A stretch of DNA of 64,000 nt from DSVQ01 sp964484765 (GCA_964484765.1 CAZAGI010000002.1:62001-126000); one strand, 5' to 3'; shown: positions 26,387 through 36,253, numbered from the stretch's first letter. Notes: generated from the sequence alone by a model not told the origin. Translations and numbers: made by a program.

Positions 26387-26659
26387 CAGCACATTCCGCT
26401 CTCTCGGCACAATACGCCGCATCAATCAACACTGTCCGATATCATCATTGTTGTTGAATCATTCTATCGGATTCTTCTGTCTGGAGACATTTCGGCAGGC
26501 GCGGGGGTTCGACACGAAGGTGCGGCTTGGGCCATGTTCGCGGAATTCCTGATTGCTCAGTTGGTTGGTGTGCGTGCGGTCGATATGATGAAGGAACAGG
26601 GAAGATCGCTTCCGTACCCAGGATGGGACCGCGACCAGGTTCGTTGCCAAAGGACCGGC

Positions 26660-28276
26660 ATGGCCGATCTGTTTCACGAGTGCGGAATTGCGGCGGTCTA
26701 TCACCTCGCCGGACGCGGCGTCAGCCGGTTTCTCCCCAAAGAGAATCCGGCCGATTCAGCCCGGGTGATGCCGCGGATGCTCCTGGAAATTCAGAACCGC
26801 GGGCAGTTGGCCGCGGGGATGAGCGCCTTCGATCCCGAACGGTCGGAACTGCTGCACACCTACAAAGCCGTGGGCACGGTGACCGAAGTCTTTCACCTCA
26901 ATCATCAGGCCGAGTATGACGGCTTGATGAAATCGCTGAGCGGGACCGCGGCGATTGGTCATGTGCGCTATGCCACCTGTGGCAAAGACGACGTGAACAA
27001 CGCCCAGCCCTTCGAGCGGCCACATATCGAAAAGAGCAAATGGTTCAGCTTTGCCTTCAATGGGCAACTGGCGAATGTGCAGGAGCTGCGCGAGGAGATT
27101 CTGTCACAGCGCAACTTTCACCTCTCGCGAGATACTGACACCGAGATTCTGCTGCATCTGATTGCGCAGGAGCTGTCCGGTGACCGCCGTCCGACGATGA
27201 AAGACCTGCTGCGCCGCCTCAGTCAACGTTTGGACGGCGCGTACAACATCGTCTTCCTCAATGCGCAGGGTGACATGTTCGTGGCGCGCGACCCGCTGGG
27301 AATTCGCCCCTTGTGCTATGCCGTCGAGGGGCCGATGTTCGCCGCGGCGAGCGAAAGCGTTGCGCTGGCGAACATGGGATTCGCGCCGTCGAAGATTCAC
27401 AGTCTGGCTCCGGGGCATGCCATCATCATTCAGAACGGCGAGCTGACGATCGAGCCGTTTGCGGAAAGCCCGCGGCACGCCCACTGCTTCTTCGAGTGGA
27501 TTTATTTTGCCAATGTGGCCAGCACGCTGGATGAGCGGAGTGTTTACCTGACCCGCAAGCGCCTGGGTGAAGAACTCGCCCGGCAAGAGCAGCTCATTCC
27601 CGACGAAGACACCATCGTCGTCCCCGTGCCCGACACCGCCAAAGCGGCGGCCGATGCGATGGCGTATGCGCTCAAGGTGCCGTGTCTCGAAGGATTGATC
27701 CGCAACCGGTATCTCGGGCGGACGTTTATCGAAGGCGGTGCCAAGCGGGAAGTCAAAGTCCGCATGAAATACACGCCGCTGCCGGAAGTGCTGCGTGGCA
27801 AGAAAGTGCTGCTGGTCGAAGACACGATTGTCCGGTCGACGACCATGCAAGCACTCATCAGCCAGTTGAAAGATCCGGAGCGGGGTGGCGCGCGGGAAGT
27901 GCATGTGCGCGTCGCCTGTCCGCCGATTGTCGCACCGTGCTTTTACGGGATCGACATGTCGACGGTGAACGAACTGTTTGCCCCGCGGCATTTGCAGGGA
28001 GGCGAATTGACACCGGCCGTGGAAGAACGAATGGCCCGCACGCTGGGGGCGGACAGTCTGCGTTATCTCAGTCTCCCGGCCATTGCCCGCAGCGTAGGCT
28101 TGCCGGAAACGTCGTTGTGTCGCGCGTGCCTGAATGGAGAATATCCCACGAACTCCGGTCGCGAACTGTATCAGCTGGCGCTCGTGAAAGCCGCTGGTCC
28201 GGTTGTCGCCGGCGATGCCGGCAGCCGCACCTACGACACTCCCAAGGCGGAACTGGTCGCTGCCGGTTGCCGGTGA
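26660..28276 (+). CDS. purF: Amidophosphoribosyltransferase (PurF), Fe-S type
   Basis: Commits PRPP to purine biosynthesis. 538 residues from the ATG at 26660, preceded by AAAGGA. The N-terminal nucleophile cysteine is in FHECGIAAVYH (Cys8), so a 7-residue propeptide would have to be removed. The glutaminase domain carries IGHVRYATCG, FAFNGQLAN and RDPLGIRPL, and the PRTase domain carries VLLVEDTIVRSTT. Four cysteines match the [4Fe-4S] ligands of B. subtilis PurF: HCFFEWIYFA, APCFYGID, and the CRAC pair in SLCRACLNG. It is followed by a thioesterase gene after 38 nt. Confidence 0.94.
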   Translation: MADLFHECGIAAVYHLAGRGVSRFLPKENPADSARVMPRMLLEIQNRGQLAAGMSAFDPERSELLHTYKAVGTVTEVFHLNHQAEYDGLMKSLSGTAAIGHVRYATCGKDDVNNAQPFERPHIEKSKWFSFAFNGQLANVQELREEILSQRNFHLSRDTDTEILLHLIAQELSGDRRPTMKDLLRRLSQRLDGAYNIVFLNAQGDMFVARDPLGIRPLCYAVEGPMFAAASESVALANMGFAPSKIHSLAPGHAIIIQNGELTIEPFAESPRHAHCFFEWIYFANVASTLDERSVYLTRKRLGEELARQEQLIPDEDTIVVPVPDTAKAAADAMAYALKVPCLEGLIRNRYLGRTFIEGGAKREVKVRMKYTPLPEVLRGKKVLLVEDTIVRSTTMQALISQLKDPERGGAREVHVRVACPPIVAPCFYGIDMSTVNELFAPRHLQGGELTPAVEERMARTLGADSLRYLSLPAIARSVGLPETSLCRACLNGEYPTNSGRELYQLALVKAAGPVVAGDAGSRTYDTPKAELVAAGCR

Positions 28277-28314
28277 TTTCACCTTCGGTCTCGCAGAGGA
28301 ATTGCATCGCGATC

Positions 28315-28740
28315 ATGTTGACGGAGCATGAGATCGAGATTCGCGTGCGGTACTGCGAGACCGACGCGATGGGCTTTCTGCATCACGCAAACCACTTCAA
28401 TTACTTCGAGATGGGCCGGACCGAACTCCTGCGGGCACAGGGCGGCAACTACCGCGCGGTGGAAGATTCGGGCCTGTATTTTGTCGTCGTCAAACTCGAA
28501 TGCCGCTATCATGCCTCGGCCCATTACGATGATGTGCTCCGCCTGGTGACGCGGGTCGAGCGTGTTTCCCCCGCGAAAATCGAGCACAGTTACCGGTTGT
28601 ATCGCGGCACACAATTGCTGACGACGGCCCAAAGCGTGCTGGCTTGCGTTGACCGTGACGGCAAGATTCAGCGGGTTCCCGATGTCATCAAAGCGCATCG
28701 CCCGGAAGGTTCGGCCCACGTGATCCCGTCCGCGGAGTGA
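28315..28740 (+). CDS. YbgC-like acyl-CoA thioesterase (hot-dog fold)
   Basis: 141-residue 4-hydroxybenzoyl-CoA thioesterase-like enzyme. The segment RVRYCETDAMGFLHHANHF followed by NYFEMGRTELLR is the classical 4HBT/YbgC signature, with the catalytic Asp in ETDAMG and the HANH segment. VKLECRYHASAHYDDVLR is the second family block. It probably hydrolyses acyl-CoA thioesters in the cytoplasm. It lies just after purF on the same strand. Substrate unknown. Confidence 0.87.
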   Translation: MLTEHEIEIRVRYCETDAMGFLHHANHFNYFEMGRTELLRAQGGNYRAVEDSGLYFVVVKLECRYHASAHYDDVLRLVTRVERVSPAKIEHSYRLYRGTQLLTTAQSVLACVDRDGKIQRVPDVIKAHRPEGSAHVIPSAE

Positions 28741-28846
28741 TGCGCCGGAAGCTTCCGAACCGCTGGTGAATTGATCGTGTGCCACGGGATCGATTGGGCA
28801 ACGGACCGCGAACTGTCCTTCACGAAACTGCGGGACGTCACATCAC

Positions 28847-29701
28847 ATGAGTGCGATCACGATTCGGTCGATGGCACCGGCGGATTGGCCCACCGCATTA
28901 CAATTAAGCACCGCTGTCGGCTGGAATCAGACCGCAGCCGACTGGGAACGCCTGTGGCAATTGGATCCCGCCGGCGCTTTTGTCGCCGAACATGCAGGCA
29001 CCGTTGTCGGTACCACGCTGTGTTGCCGGTTCGAAACGGTGGCGTGGCTGGCGATGGTGATTGTCGATCCGCGTTTTCGCGATCGGGGGATCGGCCGGCG
29101 ATTGGTGGAAACCGGTCTCGACTTCGCCGAGTCGCAAGGGGTCTCCACCGTCCGGCTGGATGCCACACCACTGGGCGAAAGAGTTTACGGCCGGTTCGCA
29201 TTTCTCCCTCAGTTTTCGTTGATGCGCCTGCGTGGAATTGCCATCTGCCCATCGAACGGTGTTTCCTCTGCTGTCGGCGTGCGTCCCGCCGTCTCTGCAG
29301 ACGATTTCGCGGCCATCCGGCAATGGGATCAGCGCGCGACACACACCAGCCGCGCGTCCCTCCTGGAGAGTTTGCACGCGGCGAAACCGATCTGGATTGC
29401 CGAAACACCAACGGGAGTGCCACTCGGTTTTCTCGCCCGGCGCGTCGGACGTTCCGCATGGCACATCGGGCCCTGTTGCGGCACGCACGAAGCCGCATCG
29501 GCACTGTTGAAGTCCGCATTGACTGCCGCGCAGGGTCAGGCCGTGATTGTCGATTTGCCGGCCCACTGCGTGGAACTCATGGATCTGGCGTCGTCGTGCG
29601 GATTGTCGGCCGAGCGGCCCTTGCTGCGGATGTGCCGTGGAACGCCGCTCATCGAAGATCACGAATTCTTTCACATCAGTTCCGGACCGGAACTCGGCTA
29701 G
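28847..29701 (+). CDS. GNAT family N-acetyltransferase, two-domain (YitH-like)
   Basis: 284 residues. The N-terminal GNAT domain includes AMVIVDPRFRDRGIGRRLVE, the acetyl-CoA binding R/Q-x-x-G-x-G/A loop (RDRGIGRR), and YGRFAF at the substrate-side strand. The second half (residues 140-284) carries the pattern of a C-terminal acetyltransferase-like domain found in YitH-type proteins (ATHTSRASLLESL, GFLARRV..AWHIGPC, FFHISSGPELG). The substrate is unknown. The ATG at 28847 is the best start. It appears monocistronic. Confidence 0.82.
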   Translation: MSAITIRSMAPADWPTALQLSTAVGWNQTAADWERLWQLDPAGAFVAEHAGTVVGTTLCCRFETVAWLAMVIVDPRFRDRGIGRRLVETGLDFAESQGVSTVRLDATPLGERVYGRFAFLPQFSLMRLRGIAICPSNGVSSAVGVRPAVSADDFAAIRQWDQRATHTSRASLLESLHAAKPIWIAETPTGVPLGFLARRVGRSAWHIGPCCGTHEAASALLKSALTAAQGQAVIVDLPAHCVELMDLASSCGLSAERPLLRMCRGTPLIEDHEFFHISSGPELG

Positions 29702-29840
29702 AACACCATGACTTCGCCGCCGCAGACCACTCAGGTTCGACGGTAGGATCACAGCGTGTTTGGGCGATTTGTCGGGATCAACCACTGGCCAACCAGCGCG
29801 ACATCGGCGACAATCTAACAATCACGCTGAAGGGCAATCG

Positions 29841-32800
29841 ATGATGGGCCGGTGGAGAGTTGGTGTCGGTATCGCAATGGTGGCATGGTGCGCCGTTGCC
29901 CCCGCCGCGGACAAGGTCCGCTTCAACGAGCAGATTCGCCCGCTGTTCTCCGACCGGTGTTTCGCCTGCCACGGTCCCGATGCCAAACGCCGTGAGGCCG
30001 ATCTACGGCTGGACACGCGCGACGGCGCCGTCGGCGGAACGCACGCGATCGTCCCCGGCGATGCGGAGAAAAGTCCACTGTGGCAACGGATCACGTCGAC
30101 CGAACTCGATGAACAGATGCCGCCGCCGGCCGCCAAGAAGCCGGCCTTCACCGCGGCGGAGTTAGAGCTCATTCGGCGCTGGATCGACGAAGGGGCCCAG
30201 TACGAAGGCCACTGGGCGTTTTTGCCGTTGCGGACGGATCTGCCGCCGACCTTGCCCGGGACGAAGAACCCCATCGACGCATTCATCATCGCGAAATTGC
30301 GTAACGCCGGCATCACCGCGTCGTCTGCGGCCGACCGTGCGACATTCCTGCGGCGAGTGACGCTTGATCTTACCGGCGTGTTGCCGTCGCCCGAAGAGGT
30401 CCGCGACTTCAACGACGATGTCCATCCCGCGGCATATGAGCGCGTGGTCGATCGCCTGCTGGCATCGCCGTTATATGGCGAGCGCTGGGGTCGCCACTGG
30501 CTCGATCAGGCGCGGTATGCCGATTCGAATGGGTACGCCATCGACGCGCCGCGCGACATGTGGCCCTATCGCGATTGGGTGATTGACGCCGTGAATCGCG
30601 ATCTGCCGTTCGATCAATTCACCATCGAGCAACTCGCCGGGGACTTATTGGAAGCGCCGACGAAAGCCCAACTCGTCGCGACCGGCTTTCATCGCAATAC
30701 GCTCATCAACCAGGAAGGTGGGACCGATCGCGAGCAGTTCCGTGTCGAGGCGGCGATGGATCGCGTCAATACCACGGGCGCGGTGTGGCTCGGACTCACC
30801 GTCGGTTGCGCGCAATGCCATTCGCATAAGTTTGATCCCTTGCCGCATGACGAATACTACCGGTTCTATGCTTTCTTCAATTCCGCGCAAGATGCCAACG
30901 ACCGCGGGCCGACCGTTGAGGTCGTCCGCGGGGAAATGTTCGGCACGCCCGTAACGATTCCCGCTGCCCCCAAGCCGCTGAGCGCGGCTGCCATCAAGTC
31001 GCTGCGACAAGCCTGGGAAGAATCGACACGCCTGCGATTGGAACAAGAGTCGAGTTCCGGCCCCGCGCAAACCGTCTGGACACCATTGATGGTCAGCGCA
31101 GCGAAAACAGAATCCGGTGCGGCGTTGGAAGCACTGCCTGACGGATCACTGCTGGCGACATCCACAGTCGCCGCGAATGAGCGGTACACCATCACGGGGA
31201 CGTCTTCGCTGCCGAAGATGACCGCGGTGCGACTGCGTGTGCTCACGCACGACTCGCTGCCAAAGCAGGGACCGGGTCGCGCCGGCAACGGGAATTTCGT
31301 GTTGTCGCAACTTCAGATTCGTCATCGCGGCAAGGAAGTGCGGATCGCCAAAGCTTTCGCCGATCACGAGCAGCCCGGCTTCAGTGTCGATGGGGCGATT
31401 GACACCGACGCGAAAACAGGTTGGGCCATCAACATCGCGCCGGGATCGACAGCGACGCTGAACGCCAATCACGAAGCCGTGTTTGTGCTTGCGGAACCGC
31501 TAACGCTCGAAGAGATGCCGCTGGAAGTCATCCTTTCGCATGAGGTCAACGCGAACTATCAGATTGGTCGATGCGCATTCGATGTGACTGCGGAGTTTCA
31601 CGGAATACCCCGACCGGCCGACACGGCGTTGCTGGCCGCGTTGCAAAAGTCAGACAGCGACCGTTCGGACGCCGAGAAGCAACTGCTGCAAGTCGCCTTT
31701 GAGAAAGCCGAACCGCGCGTCAAGCCGCCGGAGAAGAAAGCGCCGAACCCGGATGTCGTCCAGGCCATGGTGATGAAAGACCTGCCGCAGCCGCGAGAAA
31801 CGTATCTGCTCACGCGCGGTGATTTCACGCGGCCCAACAAGGATCTGGGGGCACTGTCACCGGGCGTGTTTTCCGCAATCGCTCCTGCAATGTCCGCCCC
31901 CCAATCGCGGCTCGATCTAGCCCGCTGGCTGGTCCATCCGGACAATCCGCTCACCCCGCGCGTGACTGTGAATCGCTACTGGATGCGGTTTTTCGGCCGG
32001 GGATTGGTCGAGACAGACGAAGACTTCGGGGCACAAGGTGCGGCACCAACTCATCCCGCGTTGCTCGATGAGTTGAGCCGTGAATTCCAGCGCACCGGGT
32101 GGAGTCCCAAAGCGTTACACCGGCAAATTGTGACCAGCGCGACGTATCAGCAGTCGTCGCGCAGTCGGCCGGAACTCGCCGAGAAGGATCCGCGAAACCT
32201 GTGGCTCGCAAGGCAGGAGCGGTTTCGATTGGAAGCGGAAGTTGTTCGTGACGCCGCGCTCTCGGCCAGTGGACTGCTCGAACAGACGATCGGCGGCCCA
32301 AGCGTGCATCCACCACAACCCGACGGCGTCTATGCGTTCACGCAGGTCAACAAAAGCTGGCCGACCGAAACCGGGAAACACCGCTATCGACGCGGGCTTT
32401 ACACCTTTTTCTTCCGTAGCGCACCGTATCCGCTCTTCACCACGTTTGACGCGCCCGATTTCCAGGCCGTGTGCACCAGACGGCTGCGGTCCAACACACC
32501 GCTGCAAGCCTTGACCGTGGCGAATGACCCGGCGTTCTTCGAGCTCTCGCAAGGATTGGCACTGCGTCTGGCAAGCGAGATTCCGGGCGAATTCTCCACG
32601 ACTCTCGATGCCCGCTTGCAGCGCGGCGGACGATTGTGTTTCAGCCGGGACTTGACGCCGATCGAGCACACCGTGCTGCGCGATTATCTGAGAAAAGAGC
32701 ACGCCGTCTTCACGCAGAACATGACCGCTGCCGAGGCGCTCACAAACGACCCATTGCGGAAAATCGTTACTGCCAGTGAAGGCGCATGCTTGGTGCTTCT

Positions 32801-32846
32801 AGCGCGCGCTTTGTTCAACGCCGATAACTTTATCACCCGTGAGTGA
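29841..32846 (+). CDS. Planctomycete cytochrome-C (PSCyt1)/DUF1549/DUF1553 protein
   Basis: Large exported protein of about 1000 residues. A signal peptide (MMGRWRVGVGIAMVAWCAVAPAA) precedes a planctomycete cytochrome-C domain with one heme motif, CFACH (Cys40, Cys43, His44), FNEQIRPLFSDRCFACHGPDA being the diagnostic start. DUF1549 follows (IDAFIIAKLRNAGI... WGRHWLDQARYADSNG) and then a discoidin/LamG-like insertion (residues 420-600). DUF1553 closes the protein (VTVNRYWMRFFGRGLVETDEDFG, SRSRPELAEKDPRNLWLARQERFRLEAEVVRDAAL). Such proteins are hallmarks of Planctomycetes and are thought to work at the cell envelope, perhaps on sulfated polysaccharides. It overlaps the DUF1501 gene. Confidence 0.92.
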   Translation: MMGRWRVGVGIAMVAWCAVAPAADKVRFNEQIRPLFSDRCFACHGPDAKRREADLRLDTRDGAVGGTHAIVPGDAEKSPLWQRITSTELDEQMPPPAAKKPAFTAAELELIRRWIDEGAQYEGHWAFLPLRTDLPPTLPGTKNPIDAFIIAKLRNAGITASSAADRATFLRRVTLDLTGVLPSPEEVRDFNDDVHPAAYERVVDRLLASPLYGERWGRHWLDQARYADSNGYAIDAPRDMWPYRDWVIDAVNRDLPFDQFTIEQLAGDLLEAPTKAQLVATGFHRNTLINQEGGTDREQFRVEAAMDRVNTTGAVWLGLTVGCAQCHSHKFDPLPHDEYYRFYAFFNSAQDANDRGPTVEVVRGEMFGTPVTIPAAPKPLSAAAIKSLRQAWEESTRLRLEQESSSGPAQTVWTPLMVSAAKTESGAALEALPDGSLLATSTVAANERYTITGTSSLPKMTAVRLRVLTHDSLPKQGPGRAGNGNFVLSQLQIRHRGKEVRIAKAFADHEQPGFSVDGAIDTDAKTGWAINIAPGSTATLNANHEAVFVLAEPLTLEEMPLEVILSHEVNANYQIGRCAFDVTAEFHGIPRPADTALLAALQKSDSDRSDAEKQLLQVAFEKAEPRVKPPEKKAPNPDVVQAMVMKDLPQPRETYLLTRGDFTRPNKDLGALSPGVFSAIAPAMSAPQSRLDLARWLVHPDNPLTPRVTVNRYWMRFFGRGLVETDEDFGAQGAAPTHPALLDELSREFQRTGWSPKALHRQIVTSATYQQSSRSRPELAEKDPRNLWLARQERFRLEAEVVRDAALSASGLLEQTIGGPSVHPPQPDGVYAFTQVNKSWPTETGKHRYRRGLYTFFFRSAPYPLFTTFDAPDFQAVCTRRLRSNTPLQALTVANDPAFFELSQGLALRLASEIPGEFSTTLDARLQRGGRLCFSRDLTPIEHTVLRDYLRKEHAVFTQNMTAAEALTNDPLRKIVTASEGACLVLLARALFNADNFITRE

Positions 32847-32851
32847 CCGTG

Positions 32852-34297
32852 ATGTCCGTTGCCGATCAACAACGAATGCTACAGAACCGCCGGGCATTCC
32901 TGATGCACAGCGGCTTGAGCGTCGGCGCGATCGCCCTGCAGGCTTTGCTGGCGAAGGACGCCGCTGCCGCGCCGGTGAAAATCAACGCCACCAATCCCAT
33001 GGCCGCCCGGTTGCCGCCCCTCGCAGCCAAAGCCAAGCGCGTCATCTATCTGTTCATGGCCGGCGGGCCAAGTCAATTGGAGCTCTTCGAAGACAAGCCG
33101 AAACTCCGGGAAATCAGCGGTCAGACACCGCCGCCGAGCTTGCTCGCCGGCAAACGGTTTGCATTCCTCAAGGGAATGGAAACCCTGTTGGGCAATACGC
33201 GCCGGTTCGATCGCTACGGCGACTGCGGCATGCCGCTGAGCGAGTTGTTGCCGTATCACCGGCAGATTGTCGACAAGGTCTGCTGGCTCCGCGGCATGAC
33301 GACCGACGTGTTCAATCACGGTCCGGCCAAAATCTTCATGAACACGGGATTTCAGGCTCCAGGCCGCCCGAGTTTCGGCTCGTGGGTCACCTATGGGTTG
33401 GGAAGTGTGGCCGATGATTTGCCGGGGTTCGTGGTTTTACAAAGCGGCCCGCGCGGCCCGCGTGCGGGAGCGTCACTGTGGAGCAGCGGTTTCTTGCCGA
33501 CATCGTTTCAAGGCGTCCCGTTTCGCGGCAAAGGCGATCCGATCCTGCATCTGCACAGCCCGGCCGGATTGGACCGTCCACGGGAACGGGCTTTTCATGA
33601 CGCCGTCGCGGCGCTCAACCGTGCCCATCTCACCGACACCGGCGACCCGGAAATTCTCACCCGCATCAATGCCTACGAAATGGCGTTCAAGATGCAAACC
33701 AGCGCTCCCGATCTGATGGACTTGGGACAGGAATCGAAGACCACGCTTGACAGTTACGGCGCGGTGCCAGGCACGCCGTCGTTCGCGACGAACTGTGTTC
33801 TCGCCCGGCGGATGATCGAACGCGGCGTGCGGTTCGTGCAGCTCTATCACACCAACTGGGACAGCCACGGCGGCCCTGGCGAAACCCTCAATGCCGACTT
33901 CGAGAAAGTCGTGCGGGACGTGGATCAGGCATCAGCGGCCCTCGTGATGGATCTCGAACAGCGTGGCTTGCTCGACGACACGCTCGTCATCTGGGGCGGC
34001 GAATTTGGCCGGACACCCATGGGCGAAAATCGTGATACCATCGGTCGCGATCATCACATCGACGCGTTCACACTGTGGCTCGCCGGAGGTGGCACCAGAC
34101 CCGGTTTCATTCACGGCGAGACCGACGAACTCGGCTTCGCCCCAGTGAGCGGCCAGGTCCATGTGCATGACCTGCACGCCACGCTACTGCATCTGCTCGG
34201 CTTCGACCACGAGCAACTCACCACACGCTTTCAGGGCCGCGATTACCGCCTCACCGACATCCACGGCAAACTTGTACCGGAGATCCTGTTGTCATGA
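32852..34297 (+). CDS. DUF1501 protein, Tat-exported, partner of the DUF1553 protein
   Basis: 481 residues from the ATG at 32852 (a GTG at 32843 overlaps the DUF1553 stop and is also possible). The N-terminus NRRAFLMHSGLSVGAIALQALLA resembles a Tat signal, with twin Arg. Alkaline-phosphatase-like fold motifs follow: RVIYLFMAGGPSQLELF, the metal-ligand-like VQLYHTNWDSHGG, VIWGGEFGRTP, RDHHIDAFTLWLAGGG and the final LTDIHGKLVPEIL. DUF1501 and DUF1553 genes nearly always form a pair in planctomycetes, as here. Enzymatic activity is not established. The next gene downstream begins the retron locus. Confidence 0.92.
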   Translation: MSVADQQRMLQNRRAFLMHSGLSVGAIALQALLAKDAAAAPVKINATNPMAARLPPLAAKAKRVIYLFMAGGPSQLELFEDKPKLREISGQTPPPSLLAGKRFAFLKGMETLLGNTRRFDRYGDCGMPLSELLPYHRQIVDKVCWLRGMTTDVFNHGPAKIFMNTGFQAPGRPSFGSWVTYGLGSVADDLPGFVVLQSGPRGPRAGASLWSSGFLPTSFQGVPFRGKGDPILHLHSPAGLDRPRERAFHDAVAALNRAHLTDTGDPEILTRINAYEMAFKMQTSAPDLMDLGQESKTTLDSYGAVPGTPSFATNCVLARRMIERGVRFVQLYHTNWDSHGGPGETLNADFEKVVRDVDQASAALVMDLEQRGLLDDTLVIWGGEFGRTPMGENRDTIGRDHHIDAFTLWLAGGGTRPGFIHGETDELGFAPVSGQVHVHDLHATLLHLLGFDHEQLTTRFQGRDYRLTDIHGKLVPEILLS

Positions 34298-34368
34298 AGC
34301 GCCGGTGTGCCTTCCCACACGACGATTCTCTCAAAAACCGACGCTGATTCCATTCCCCGCAGGATTGA

Positions 34369-34398
34369 TTGACGAACGACCGGCGGCTTGGTTAGGGT
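34369..34398 (+). promoter_or_regulatory. Candidate promoter of the retron operon
   Basis: TTGACG (34369-34374) and TAGGGT (34393-34398) are spaced by 18 nt, consistent with a weak sigma70-type promoter, 65 nt before the first gene of the operon. Planctomycete promoter rules are poorly known, so this is tentative. Confidence 0.3.
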
Positions 34399-34462
34399 GA
34401 CCACAACGTTTGGTTTCGTCGTATTCGGCAGATCATCGCCACGCCGCGTTGGAATCACACTG

Positions 34463-36253
34463 ATGAGTCTCCGAGGCCGCGACAACTCGATTTCCACAGT
34501 GCTGGTGGACGAAGCGTTCGCCCAGCAGTCGGACGAGTTTATCTCGCTCGTGCGGCAAGTGAACGGATCCCGTTATCTCGCCGGGTTGGCCAATCGCTGG
34601 ACGAAAGATCCCCGCCCGTGGACCCGCACGCAGATTCGGCAGTACATCGAACAGCCGCTTGATCGACCAGGGCATCATCCGCTCGTCAAACGGTTATTCA
34701 AGCATGTCGAAGCGCTGCGTGAAGACGAATTGATGGCGTTGTTTCTCGTGGCGTTTGACCGTCTCATTCGCCGCAAGCGTCGCACGCGCTATCACTACGA
34801 CTATCGAACGCGCGTGACGACACAGTCCGAGGAACTCTTCGCCCCGCGCGATCAGATAGTCGCGGCCAACCCCGATCGAAATGCGGTGAATCCGCGGACG
34901 GGCGAAAAGATTCGTTACGCCCCCAATCCCGTGGCTCCCCCAGGTGGAAAGCTGTTTTCGTACAAAACGCGGGGTTATCTTCGCCGGCGTGCGGCGCGGT
35001 ATTTTCGCCGGCTCGGGTTTCAGCAGCCGTCCGCATATCCCCATGCGGTGGCCGTCGCCCTGGAAGGTTATCGCGACGATGACTTCGCCTCCGGCGAAAA
35101 CATTCTCGACAACTGGTCGCTGATGCAGATTGCGTTTCGGCACAGCCCCGTGCTGGTGTTTCAGCGAACGCGGGTGGAAGTCGCCGACGGCCGGTCACTG
35201 GGTGAGTTATCGGCCGCGCCGCGGTTTGAGGAGTTGTGGTCCGCGGCCGATTCGAAGGGTGTGCTTTTCAAGCTGGCCACCGCCGCGCAATCGCGATTGG
35301 TGCGAGTGTGGGCCATGCAACTCTTAAAGCGACACCACGTCGAGGCGCTGAAATCGCTGACGGCGGAACAGTTGCTGTTGCTGCTTGATCATGCTGACGA
35401 AGAAGTTCAGCAATTTGGCGCGGGACTGCTGCAGTCGCTCTCGGCGGCGGCAAACTGGCCCATTACGACGTGGTTGAAATTGCTGCAAACGCGCAGCATA
35501 ACCGCGTTGGCCACGATCACGGAAGTCATACAAAGTCAGGTCAGCCGGGAGCGATTGAGCTTGGAACAATGCGTCGCGCTGGCGTGCGCGCGGCCGACGC
35601 CTGTGGCACGGTTGGGGCTCAACTGGCTCGAAGGCCGTCCGGTCACCGATGCCGCGACGCGAGCCAGCCTCGTGCGTCTGGCCCAAGTGCAATGCGACGC
35701 CGTGGGGTTCGATGCGTCTCAGTATGCCTTGGCGATTCTCGGCGCGCCGGGGCTGTATCACGTCGATCAGATCAGTCCGTTTTTTGACAGTCTGAATGCC
35801 CAAGTGCGTCGCGGCGCCTGGGCGTGGCTGACGCCGCAGTCACCGGGGTACGTCGACGCCGTCTTATGGTGCCGCCTGTGCGAATCACCGTATGACGATG
35901 TCCGGCTGCAGCTCGTTTCCGAGTTGAGCACGCTTGCCATGCAGGATGCAACTCGCGTCGATCCGGACGATTTGGCTCCCATCTGGTCAGCGGTCTTGTT
36001 GGGAGTCCATCGCGGGAGCCGCACAAAGCTCAAGGCCTTGCGGCAGATCGTGGATGCGATTCAAGCGAGACCCGAACGTGCGGCGGCGCTCCTTCCCGTG
36101 CTGGTGATCGCGATTCGTTCAGTCCGGCCGGCGGAAGCACGGGCCGGGTTGTCGGCGTTGCTCACCGTCGTGGCCACACATCCGGAACTGGAAGCCTTGG
36201 TAACGGCGCAGCTTCCCGAACTGCGTCTGACTCCGGCGGAGGCCGCGTCATGA
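34463..36253 (+). CDS. Retron-associated helical-repeat (ARM/HEAT-like) protein
   Basis: 596 residues from the ATG at 34463. The N-terminal third is basic and aromatic (FLVAFDRLIRRKRRTRYHYDYRT, YKTRGYLRRRAARYFRRLG), a likely nucleic-acid-facing region. From about residue 200 to the end the sequence is a regular series of amphipathic helix pairs (VRVWAMQLLKRHHVEALKSL, ADEEVQQFGAGLLQSL, QVRRGAWAWL, YDDVRLQLVSELSTL), as in ARM/HEAT solenoids. No catalytic motif is seen. Its stop overlaps the start of the next gene (ATGA), and the non-coding RNA and reverse transcriptase follow. As I recall, predicted type XIII retrons include an ARM-repeat protein. This gene fits that place. Confidence 0.72.
   Translation: MSLRGRDNSISTVLVDEAFAQQSDEFISLVRQVNGSRYLAGLANRWTKDPRPWTRTQIRQYIEQPLDRPGHHPLVKRLFKHVEALREDELMALFLVAFDRLIRRKRRTRYHYDYRTRVTTQSEELFAPRDQIVAANPDRNAVNPRTGEKIRYAPNPVAPPGGKLFSYKTRGYLRRRAARYFRRLGFQQPSAYPHAVAVALEGYRDDDFASGENILDNWSLMQIAFRHSPVLVFQRTRVEVADGRSLGELSAAPRFEELWSAADSKGVLFKLATAAQSRLVRVWAMQLLKRHHVEALKSLTAEQLLLLLDHADEEVQQFGAGLLQSLSAAANWPITTWLKLLQTRSITALATITEVIQSQVSRERLSLEQCVALACARPTPVARLGLNWLEGRPVTDAATRASLVRLAQVQCDAVGFDASQYALAILGAPGLYHVDQISPFFDSLNAQVRRGAWAWLTPQSPGYVDAVLWCRLCESPYDDVRLQLVSELSTLAMQDATRVDPDDLAPIWSAVLLGVHRGSRTKLKALRQIVDAIQARPERAAALLPVLVIAIRSVRPAEARAGLSALLTVVATHPELEALVTAQLPELRLTPAEAAS

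Noticed and set aside
27104..28282. Long minus-strand open frame opposite purF
   Set aside because: purF has all its motifs on the plus strand. The antisense product has no family resemblance.
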